Positions 18,470 to 27,549 of a stretch of 46,922 bases of DNA are shown piece after piece. Each line of letters begins with the position of its first letter. The first letter of the stretch is position 1. The translations under genes were made by a program, and so were the position numbers. The stretch is from the NCBI GenBank assembly GCA_947595635.1, contig CANQEU010000014.1, forward strand, positions 1-46,922, in the 5' to 3' direction. A model generated the notes under the pieces. The model worked only from the letters and a program-made list of their open reading frames with translations, had not been told where the DNA came from and did not search any database. Source of the stretch: an uncultured Clostridia bacterium. Its GTDB lineage: Bacteria; Bacillota; Clostridia; Oscillospirales; Acutalibacteraceae.

Positions 18470-19792
18470 TTGGACGAGTTCAGAGAAGCATGGGAAATCA
18501 TATGCAATTACTGCAAAAACGAAATAACGGACGTGGCGTATAAAACCTGGATAAGCAGGATAGAACCGATAAATCTTGACTTTGACAAAGGCGTTGCCAC
18601 AATAATGGCTCCGAACGATTTTCACAGACAAACGCTTAACAAATTTTATTTATCTTTAATAGAAAAGGCATTCAAGGATGTTTTTGCAGCCGATATAGAT
18701 GTAAAAATAACAATTCCCGACGAGCTTAATAAAGATAATAACGACGAAAGCGAAGAAAAAATATCGGAAAACGGAGATTACGAATACACCTTCGACACAT
18801 TCATCGTCGGCAGCTCGAATAATTTTGCACACGCGGCTGCTCAGGCGGTGGCGGCAAATCCGGCTAACGCATATAATCCTCTTTTTATATACGGAAATTC
18901 GGGTCTCGGAAAAACTCATCTTCTTAAAGCTATAGGAAATGAAATAAAGGCTAAAAACGAAAAGGCAAATATTCTCTATGTAAGAGGCGACGAATTTGCA
19001 AACGAAATAATAGATGCTATCAGAACCTCAAAAACAAAGGAGTTTCGCGAAAAATACAGGTTTGTCGACGTCTTTTTGGTAGACGACGTTCAATTCATAG
19101 GAGGTAAGGACGCTACCCAGCAGGAATTTTTCCACACCTTCAACAGTCTTTATGAGGCAAAAAGTCAAATTGTTCTGACCTCTGACCGTCCTCCGAAGGA
19201 AATAAAAACACTTGAGGACAGGATAAGAAGCAGATTTGAATCAGGACTTATCGCCGACATTCAGCCGCCTGATTTTGAAATCAGAGTAGCTATAATAAAA
19301 AGAAAGGCAGAGCTTTTGGGCATAGTTATTCCCGATGAAATATGCAACTACATTGCGCAAAAGCTTAAAACAAACATACGTCAGCTTGAAGGCGTTGTTA
19401 AAAAATTCAAGGCAAAAAGCAATCTAAACGGCGAAAAGATAAATATGTCTACCGCACAGGACACAATATCCGAAATACTAAACAGCGACGTTCCGCCTCA
19501 GGTAACGGTTGAAAACATAATTGAAGAGGTGGCGCGGACATACGGCGTAGAGCCGGAGGATATAAGATCTCTCAAAAGCAGGAAGGCGTCGCTTTCAAAC
19601 GCAAGACATATAGCGATATACATAACAAGAAACCTGACAACTCTTGTTGTAAAACAAATAGGAGACGAATTTGGCGGCAGACATTATTCAACCGTTCTTC
19701 ACTCAATAAATCATGTTGAAGAGCTTATGAAAAAGGACTCAAAGGTAAAGGAGACAGTCGAGGATATTATTAAAAATATAAGGGACAGATAA
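18470..19792 (+). CDS. dnaA: Chromosomal replication initiator DnaA
   Basis: AAA+ initiator that binds origin boxes, melts DNA and recruits helicase. The 440 residues show domain I (1-80), a short acidic linker (82-105), and an AAA+ domain with Walker A GNSGLGKT (142-149), Walker B FLVDD (202-206) and sensor IVLTSDRPP. A C-terminal helix-turn-helix domain follows. The domain IV signature reads GGRHYSTVLH (402-411), whereas most DnaA proteins read GGRDHTTVLH; three residues in the DNA-recognition helix differ (H405, Y406, S407). The start is TTG, 6 bases after AGGGGG. The gene is otherwise intact. Confidence 0.98.
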   Translation: MDEFREAWEIICNYCKNEITDVAYKTWISRIEPINLDFDKGVATIMAPNDFHRQTLNKFYLSLIEKAFKDVFAADIDVKITIPDELNKDNNDESEEKISENGDYEYTFDTFIVGSSNNFAHAAAQAVAANPANAYNPLFIYGNSGLGKTHLLKAIGNEIKAKNEKANILYVRGDEFANEIIDAIRTSKTKEFREKYRFVDVFLVDDVQFIGGKDATQQEFFHTFNSLYEAKSQIVLTSDRPPKEIKTLEDRIRSRFESGLIADIQPPDFEIRVAIIKRKAELLGIVIPDEICNYIAQKLKTNIRQLEGVVKKFKAKSNLNGEKINMSTAQDTISEILNSDVPPQVTVENIIEEVARTYGVEPEDIRSLKSRKASLSNARHIAIYITRNLTTLVVKQIGDEFGGRHYSTVLHSINHVEELMKKDSKVKETVEDIIKNIRDR

Positions 19793-20102
19793 CAACTTTA
19801 AAAAGCCTGTTCTTTTATTAACATAGTAACATTAAATTGTTGATAAGCCAAGCCCCTTTAAACATATTCATACACATTAACTCAACATATTTCAACATAT
19901 TGTAATTTTAAAAATCAACAATTTTTTTTATCAACAATCCGTAAACAGAAAATAAACATTGCCTTCTGCCGTTATTTCCCGTCATTAAGGCTGAAAAGGA
20001 ATTTTTAAACATTTCCACACGCACTACTACTACTACTATCTACTAATTAATGTATTATTATTGTGTTGTTAAATAAACGAAGAAAAAGGAGCTGAGTTAA
20101 AA
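19793..20102. other. Probable oriC: dnaA-dnaN intergenic region
   Basis: Two TTATCAACA nonamers face away from each other (19838-19846 minus strand, 19928-19936 plus strand), with degenerate relatives between them (AAATCAACA 19912-19920, ATTTCAACA 19889-19897). ATTTCCACA (20011-20019) is followed by five CTA triplets (20024-20038) and another CTA (20043-20045), then an AT-rich run to about 20085. CTA triplets next to a box are the DnaA-trio arrangement known from Bacillus. No exact TTATCCACA was found here. Placement downstream of dnaA also fits Firmicutes origins. Confidence 0.82.
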
Positions 20103-21209
20103 ATGAAGTTAAACTGCAAACAGAATTTATTATCAGCGGCTGTAACTAATGTTCAAAGAGCCGTTTCAGCAAAAACAACTCTGCCGGCTCTTGAGGGAAT
20201 ATTGATAAGAGCGGAAAAAGGAAGGATTAAGCTTTGCGGATATGATCTTGAAATAGGAATAACGACCGATATAGACGCTCAGATAGAAGAGGAGGGCGCA
20301 ATTGTCGTAAACGCAAAGCTTTTCGGCGATATAGTGCGCCGTCTGCCAAAGGAAGATATAAGAATAGAAACAGATGAAAAGTACATAACATATATTTCGA
20401 GCGGAGAAGTAAAATACCAGATAGTGGGAATGTATCCGGGCGAATTTCCGGAGCTTCCCGGCTTTGATAAAATCGACGATATTTCAATTGAATGCTCTCT
20501 GCTCAAAAATATGATAAAGCAGACAATATTCGCAACGTCGGACGATATGTCAAAGCCTGTTTATACGGGAGCTTTGTTTGAATTTGAAAATAATGTCTTT
20601 AAAATAGTTGCCATAGACGGAATAAAAATGGCAATAAGAAAGGAAACTGTTGATTACTCAAACAGCAGCAGATTTATTGTTCCGAAAAAAGCGCTGAATG
20701 AAATTTTAAAGCTCGGCTCGGATGAGGACGACAGTAAAATAAGAATAATCACAGGACAAAGACACGCGATTTTTGAAATAGACAGCTACTCAATTTTTAC
20801 AAGGCTTATTGAGGGAAGCTTTATAGATTACAACAGAACTATTCCGAGGGCTACGGTGACTGAGGCTTGCGTTGTGGCAAAGGATTTTATAAGCAGCGTT
20901 GAGAGAATGTCGCTTTTGACTTCCGAAAAAATACAAAGCCCGATAAGACTGTTTTTCAGCGGAGAAGAAATTAATCTTTCCTGCTCGACTACAATAGGAA
21001 AAGCAAACGACGTTATAAAAACGCCCGTTAAGGGAGCCGAAATGGAAATAGGCTTTAGCAACAGGCATCTTCTTGAGGCTTTGAGGAATACGGATTCCGA
21101 TATTATAAAAATAGAGCTTCAGAACAGCTCAACGGCAATGAAAATAACGCCTACTCAGGGAGATTCATATTTATTCTTAGTCGTGCCTATGCTTTTACAG
21201 AGAGGCTGA
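20103..21209 (+). CDS. dnaN: DNA polymerase III sliding clamp (beta subunit)
   Basis: Ring-shaped processivity clamp, a dimer of three-domain subunits. The 368 residues are normal length. The start MKLNCKQNLLSAAVTNVQRAV, the LEGILI..E.G segment in the first domain, and the C-terminal LFLVVPMLLQRG (usual form 'yvimPmrl') identify it. AAAAAGGAG lies about 8 bases before the ATG. It is the first gene after the origin. Confidence 0.97.
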   Translation: MKLNCKQNLLSAAVTNVQRAVSAKTTLPALEGILIRAEKGRIKLCGYDLEIGITTDIDAQIEEEGAIVVNAKLFGDIVRRLPKEDIRIETDEKYITYISSGEVKYQIVGMYPGEFPELPGFDKIDDISIECSLLKNMIKQTIFATSDDMSKPVYTGALFEFENNVFKIVAIDGIKMAIRKETVDYSNSSRFIVPKKALNEILKLGSDEDDSKIRIITGQRHAIFEIDSYSIFTRLIEGSFIDYNRTIPRATVTEACVVAKDFISSVERMSLLTSEKIQSPIRLFFSGEEINLSCSTTIGKANDVIKTPVKGAEMEIGFSNRHLLEALRNTDSDIIKIELQNSSTAMKITPTQGDSYLFLVVPMLLQRG

Positions 21210-21213
21210 TTTT

Positions 21214-21432
21214 ATGGAAGCTGAAAAAATATATATTGAAGAGGATTATATTAAGCTTGACAGTCTTTTAAAATTCGGAGGAATAGCCGAAACCGGAGGT
21301 CAGGCGAAAATAATTGTTCAAAGCGGTCTTGTTTCTTTAAACGGAGAAGTATGCACGCAAAGAGGAAAAAAAATTAAAAACGGCGATAAGGTAAAGGTAG
21401 AAGACAGAATTTTAGAGGTGCTTAAAAGGTGA
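21214..21432 (+). CDS. rlbA: S4-domain RNA-binding protein (YaaA/RlbA type)
   Basis: This 72-residue protein is a single S4 domain: IKLDSLLKFGGIAETGGQAK, then GLVSLNGEVCTQRGKKIKNGDKV. It sits between dnaN and recF as in Bacillus subtilis (yaaA). Family members act in ribosome assembly. It begins 4 bases after dnaN and overlaps recF by four bases, so the three genes are translationally coupled. Confidence 0.92.
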   Translation: MEAEKIYIEEDYIKLDSLLKFGGIAETGGQAKIIVQSGLVSLNGEVCTQRGKKIKNGDKVKVEDRILEVLKR

Positions 21433-22535
21433 TTTTAAACGAGCTGAGTTTTAAGAATTTCAGAAATCTTAAAGACGGCTCTTTAAAGACCTCTCCGAAT
21501 ATCAACGTGATTTACGGCAAAAACGGTCAGGGAAAGACAAATTTGCTTGAATGTATCTGGATGTTCAACGGATTAAGGTCGTTTCGGGGCGCGAAGGACA
21601 GAGAGCTGATAAAGGACGGCGAAACCTCGTCGGTTATAAGCGCGGATTTTTTTTCACAGGAAAGAGAACAAAATGCACGTCTTAATATAACAGCCCTGAA
21701 AAGGGAGGCTGAAATAAACGGCGTCAAAAAAAAATCTGCGTCGGCATTGATAGGGGTTTGCTCGTCGGTCGTATTTTCCCCGGAGCATTTGACAATGATA
21801 AAAAACGGCCCGGGAGAGCGAAGAAAGTTTATAGACAGCGCAATTTGCAGATATAAAACGAGATACGCTAATATCTATATGAGGTTTAATAAAATATTAA
21901 GTCAAAGAAACGCTCTGTTAAGGTCTGTTTCACAAAACGGCGGAGAGAATATGCTTGAGCCGTGGGATTTAAGCCTTGCCTCCTGGGGAGCTGCCTTGGT
22001 GTTTGAGAGATTTTCTTATTTAAAGCTGCTTAGAGAAAGCTCATATCCTTTATACAGAGGAATATCCTCAGGCGAGGAGGAGCTTGTGCTTAATTATAAA
22101 AGCTCGTTTGAAGCGTCTGAAAACGACAGCGTTTCTGAGATTGAAAAAAAGCTTGTTATGCGCCTTGAAAAATCAAGAAAAGAGGATATTAACTATCGCT
22201 TTACGACAATAGGCCCTCACAGGGACGATATTGAAATACTAATAAACGGAAAAAGCGCGAGAACATACGGCTCTCAGGGACAGCAAAGAAGCGCCGTAAT
22301 AGCGCTTAAGCTTTCGGAGGCTGATATTTTACAGCGTGAGAATGATGAAAAGCCGCTTATAATTCTTGACGACGTGCTGAGCGAGCTTGATGTTGAAAGG
22401 CAAAAGTTTCTTCTCAACAAAACTCTTGAAAGGCAGGTTTTTATAAGCTGCTGCGACAGATCCGCCGTTGAATATCTCGACTGCGGAAGAATATTTTTTG
22501 TAAATAACGGTGAAATAAAGGCTGAGGAAAAATAA
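21429..22535 (+). CDS. recF: DNA replication and repair protein RecF
   Basis: SMC-like ATPase that helps load RecA at gaps. The 368 residues have Walker A GKNGQGKT (30-37) and the start LSFKNFRNL. The ABC signature region YGSQGQQRSAVIALKLSEA and Walker B LIILDDVLSELD lie near the C-terminus. The start is GTG overlapping the stop of the S4 gene (GTGA). Confidence 0.97.
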   Translation: MILNELSFKNFRNLKDGSLKTSPNINVIYGKNGQGKTNLLECIWMFNGLRSFRGAKDRELIKDGETSSVISADFFSQEREQNARLNITALKREAEINGVKKKSASALIGVCSSVVFSPEHLTMIKNGPGERRKFIDSAICRYKTRYANIYMRFNKILSQRNALLRSVSQNGGENMLEPWDLSLASWGAALVFERFSYLKLLRESSYPLYRGISSGEEELVLNYKSSFEASENDSVSEIEKKLVMRLEKSRKEDINYRFTTIGPHRDDIEILINGKSARTYGSQGQQRSAVIALKLSEADILQRENDEKPLIILDDVLSELDVERQKFLLNKTLERQVFISCCDRSAVEYLDCGRIFFVNNGEIKAEEK

Positions 22536-22801
22536 TGTATCTTTATATTGGAAACGACGTAGTAATAAATACAAAGGATATTGTAGGTATTTTTGATTCC
22601 GATAACACTACTGTTTCAAAGGCGACAAGAAAATTTCTTAATCTGAGCGAAAAAAAAGGAAGTATAATTAACGCAGCCGCCGATATTCCGAAATCCTTTG
22701 TTGTTTGCAGGGATAAAGGCAAAGACAAAAACGTGACGTATCTTTGTCAACTTTCTCCGGCAACGCTGCAAAAGAGAAGGGATATGTCCAATCAGTCTTA
22801 A
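22535..22801 (+). CDS. remB: DUF370 regulator, RemB/YaaB type
   Basis: This 88-residue protein starts MYLYIGNDVVINTKDIVGIF and carries the RKFLNLSEKKG core of the RemA/RemB family (DUF370). It lies after recF, where Bacillus has yaaB (remB). Family members bind DNA and influence biofilm matrix genes in Bacillus. The ATG overlaps the recF stop (TAATG). The C-terminal extension of about 20 residues (LSPATLQKRRDMSNQS) is unremarkable. Confidence 0.88.
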   Translation: MYLYIGNDVVINTKDIVGIFDSDNTTVSKATRKFLNLSEKKGSIINAAADIPKSFVVCRDKGKDKNVTYLCQLSPATLQKRRDMSNQS

Positions 22802-22866
22802 AACAAACGGTAACGGTCAAGCAAGCCGATCTTGCCCGGATTTAAAAATTTTAGGAGATGCTTAAA

Positions 22867-23346
22867 ATGAGTAATTTAAAATGCCCGTACTGCGGAAAGA
22901 AAATTTCATATTTGACTGCTATCAGGGAAAGAGCAAACGGAGAGCATTCCTGTAAAAAATGCAAGAGAAACTCGACTATTTATTTTATAAAAAATATTAA
23001 GGTCTTTATCGTTATAATTTGTCTTATAGCGGCGGCAATGCTTGCGGTTTTTCTTTTCACGCCGTTAAGAGGAAATTTCTTCTGCATATTCTTTATGTTT
23101 ATTCCATTTATTATTTTTTATATGTGCATTCCGTTTTTTATAAGATTTGTTCCGCTTATAAGAAAGAAAAGACCGAAAAAGGCTGTTGAGAGCGGCGGCG
23201 CGCAGACACAGTATAATTCATCGCACGACAGCGGCTCAACAAAAATTATGAATCCGCTAACGCTTGAAAAAACAATAGACCCTAAGGGAAGCCCGGAATA
23301 TACACGGATGATCCCAAGAATAAGAGAAAGAAAAAATTTAAGGTAA
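22867..23346 (+). CDS. Zinc-ribbon membrane protein 1 (C-x2-C-x19-C-x2-C)
   Basis: A 159-residue protein, function unknown. It opens with a treble-cysteine-pair motif, CPYC then 19 residues then CKKC. Two hydrophobic segments follow (about 43-63 and 73-96). A polar cytoplasmic tail ends in RIRERKNLR. An ATG at 22858 is also in frame but only one base after AGGAG; the ATG at 22867 has 9-base spacing and is preferred. It is the first of three related genes in a row and has a longer tail than the other two. The short cysteine-pair plus two-helix layout resembles the 'cxxc_20_cxxc' membrane family (TIGR04104). Confidence 0.72.
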   Translation: MSNLKCPYCGKKISYLTAIRERANGEHSCKKCKRNSTIYFIKNIKVFIVIICLIAAAMLAVFLFTPLRGNFFCIFFMFIPFIIFYMCIPFFIRFVPLIRKKRPKKAVESGGAQTQYNSSHDSGSTKIMNPLTLEKTIDPKGSPEYTRMIPRIRERKNLR

Positions 23347-23431
23347 ACCGGCTTAAAATTAAGAAGATTTTAAAATAATTTTTTGCCTTTTATAAAATTT
23401 ATAAATTATAGTAATGAAAGGAAAAAGACAA

Positions 23432-23746
23432 ATGTTTAAATTACCAAAATGTCCGCATTGCGGAGAGAGCTACACATCGGCGGAGGTCAAGGAGAATTTG
23501 AGAAACAAGACCTTCAAATGCAAGAGCTGTAAAAAACCCATAGCGAATAAAAGATTCGCGGGAAGATTGATTTTAATTCCGATAGCCATTGTTTTAGTGG
23601 CAGGAATAGATTGTCTTCTTTTCGCGCTTTTACAGGAGAACGGAACCGTACCATCCGTCATAGTTACATTTGTTTTACTGCTTGGGGAATTTTTTCTCCA
23701 GCCTTATGTATGCAAATATGAAAAAATTGACGACGACGAAAAATAA
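23432..23746 (+). CDS. Zinc-ribbon membrane protein 2 (C-x2-C-x19-C-x2-C)
   Basis: A 104-residue protein beginning MFKLPKCPHCGESYTSAEVK. CPHC and CKSC are 19 residues apart and are followed by two hydrophobic helices (about 44-66 and 70-88) and an acidic tail (KIDDDEK). An earlier ATG at 23414 is in frame, but AAAGG lies inside that extension and favours 23432. It is clearly related to the gene that follows (shared K-LP-CP-C start) and more distantly to the one before. Confidence 0.72.
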   Translation: MFKLPKCPHCGESYTSAEVKENLRNKTFKCKSCKKPIANKRFAGRLILIPIAIVLVAGIDCLLFALLQENGTVPSVIVTFVLLLGEFFLQPYVCKYEKIDDDEK

Positions 23747-23774
23747 ATCAAAAAGCTAAAACGGAGGCGGTTAA

Positions 23775-24101
23775 ATGCTTAAGCTGCCATTATGCCCTTA
23801 CTGCAAGGCTATATACAGATATGGCGACGTAAAGAAAAACACTCATAAAAAAAGCATAAAATGTCATAACTGCGGCAAAAGCTTTGAGGTTTCGTATCTT
23901 AAGGGGAGAATAATTTTTATCTGCATCGTCGCCGCCCTGCTTATAGTTATTAATATACTGCTTTTGAATTTTGTAAGCGGAATAACAATACTTGCCTGTC
24001 TGTTGATCACGGTTGCGGTTGTGGGAATAGCGGTGCTGCTTTTTCCGTACACGGTAAGATATAAAAAAACAGAAGATGAAAAGGACAAAAAAAGAGCTTA
24101 A
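23775..24101 (+). CDS. Zinc-ribbon membrane protein 3 (C-x2-C-x19-C-x2-C)
   Basis: A 108-residue protein beginning MLKLPLCPYCKAIYRYGDVK. CPYC and CHNC are 19 residues apart, then a GR-I hydrophobic stretch and a second helix, then a charged tail (KTEDEKDKKRA). GGAGGCGG precedes the ATG. It closes the three-gene array before gyrB. Function unknown; zinc binding is inferred from the cysteines. Confidence 0.75.
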   Translation: MLKLPLCPYCKAIYRYGDVKKNTHKKSIKCHNCGKSFEVSYLKGRIIFICIVAALLIVINILLLNFVSGITILACLLITVAVVGIAVLLFPYTVRYKKTEDEKDKKRA

Positions 24102-24191
24102 AGCATAAAATGACGCTTACAATTCATTTTAAAATGCTTTAAAATATAATAAGGGGACTGTAAGCGTTTGCGGCGAATGCCGTGTTATAAT
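24101..24191 (+). promoter_or_regulatory. gyrB upstream region with inverted repeats and -10 candidates
   Basis: CGCTTACA (24114-24121) and TGTAAGCG (24159-24166) form a perfect 8-base inverted repeat around a TATAAT (24145-24150). The first arm also overlaps another hairpin, AAGCATAAAATGA / TCATTTT-AAA-ATGCTT (24101-24139). A second -10, TATAAT (24186-24191) with TGt before it, is a good extended -10 and would give a leader of about 115 bases. No clear -35 was found for either. Confidence 0.45.
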
Positions 24192-24223
24192 AAAGTTGAG
24201 GATACATAATTTTAATAAAATAA

Positions 24224-26314
<2,091 letters not shown>

Positions 26315-26359
26315 TTAAGCTTAGCCTGCCTGCTTTTTAAGAAAGGAGCGGAGGAGCAT

Positions 26360-27091
26360 ATGAGTGTTAATTCGGTCGACGATATACTTGACGAAATAAA
26401 AAAACTTAAAAAGGACGGGGACGATGCCGAAGACGAGCAAATAGATATATCCTCTGCCGGCAAGGACGGCTTTTTTGAGAACGAGCCCGTATTCGGAGAC
26501 GACGAGACCTTTGAAAGCGTAGACGAGCTTAGAGAGAGAATAAGCGAAGAAAAAAAGGAACAGCGTGAGGCTTATGAAAACGGCGGAACAAGAGTATATC
26601 TGAGCACACGCTTTGTCTTTGAGGAGAGCGAAATATTTGAAACCTTAAAGAGGGCAAGACTATACAAAACACAGGGCAGCCGGTCAATACTTTACACGGT
26701 GATAATGGCTGTCGCCGCTGTCGGATTCTTTTTATCCTGTATTTACGGCAACAACTACAACTGGCTGTTTTTCAGCATTTTGTGCGTAGTCGTAATTGCC
26801 GCCATCTGGCTTGTTCCGACGTTTCACCTTAAAAAGCTGGCAAGAGAAAACAATAACGGCGAGCAGATAGAAATTAAAATAACAAATAAGGATATAGTTC
26901 AGAAGACCGGCGACAAGGAATGGATAATACCGCTTGACAAAACCGGCACGCTTGAAATAGGCGATTCTGTTATAATAATCCGCACATACCACGGTCAAAT
27001 GTTTTCAATTCCGAAAAGAAGCATTAAAGAGGATATATACAAAAAGGTATTGCAGATAATAAAAAACGGCACGGAGCCTTATGAAGATTGA
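26360..27091 (+). CDS. YcxB-like two-helix membrane protein
   Basis: A 243-residue protein with an acidic, probably disordered N-terminal 75 residues. A YcxB-type domain follows: RFVFEESEIFETL, two membrane helices (about 113-130 and 136-156), and a C-terminal half with ITNKDIVQKTGDKEWIIPL and MFSIPKRSI. The YcxB domain is of unknown function and often acts as a small membrane-anchored module. It lies 45 bases after gyrB and its stop overlaps the start of the thioesterase gene. The long acidic head is unusual. Confidence 0.7.
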   Translation: MSVNSVDDILDEIKKLKKDGDDAEDEQIDISSAGKDGFFENEPVFGDDETFESVDELRERISEEKKEQREAYENGGTRVYLSTRFVFEESEIFETLKRARLYKTQGSRSILYTVIMAVAAVGFFLSCIYGNNYNWLFFSILCVVVIAAIWLVPTFHLKKLARENNNGEQIEIKITNKDIVQKTGDKEWIIPLDKTGTLEIGDSVIIIRTYHGQMFSIPKRSIKEDIYKKVLQIIKNGTEPYED

Positions 27092-27522
27092 AGGGCGAGA
27101 AATTGATTTCACACAGTAAATTGACGGTAAGATACGCAGAAACCGACAGAATGGGAATAGTGCATCATTCAAATTATCCGGTTTGGTTTGAGCTTGCAAG
27201 AACCGACTATATAAAAAAGCTTGGAGTACCGTATTCGGTTTTGGAGGAAAGAGGACTTATGCTGCCGCTTACTGATTTAAGCTGTAGGTTTATTAAGCCT
27301 GCGTACTATGAGGACGAAATAGAAATTCAGGCTTGTGTAAGCGATGTTTCCTTCGCAAAGATAGAATACAGCTACAAGGTTTTAAGAGACGGCGAGCTTT
27401 TATGCACAGGACAAACACGGCACGGCTTTGTCAACAGCGAAAGCTTTAAGCCGATAAATATAAAAAAATTTGACTCCGAGCTGTATGAGCTTTTAAAGAA
27501 AAATAAAGAGATAATAAAATAA
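27088..27522 (+). CDS. Acyl-CoA thioesterase, YbgC/4HBT type
   Basis: Hot-dog-fold thioesterase of 144 residues. The active-site stretch AETDRMGIVHHSNYPVWFE matches the YbgC/4-hydroxybenzoyl-CoA thioesterase pattern D-x-x-G-x-V-x-H-x-x-Y-x-x-WFE, with the catalytic Asp. Substrates would be acyl-CoA or acyl-ACP; the exact one is not readable. The TTG at 27088 overlaps the stop of the previous gene (TTGA). A second TTG at 27103, 139 residues, follows AAGGGCG more closely and is an alternative start. Confidence 0.85.
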   Translation: MKGEKLISHSKLTVRYAETDRMGIVHHSNYPVWFELARTDYIKKLGVPYSVLEERGLMLPLTDLSCRFIKPAYYEDEIEIQACVSDVSFAKIEYSYKVLRDGELLCTGQTRHGFVNSESFKPINIKKFDSELYELLKKNKEIIK

Positions 27523-27549
27523 ACAGATTGACAAAGAGGTGTGACTGAT

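Noticed and set aside
20024-20045. CTA repeats as a simple microsatellite
   Set aside because: Their position next to a box-like site in the dnaA-dnaN gap, their phase and the adjoining AT-rich run fit the DnaA-trio better than chance slippage.
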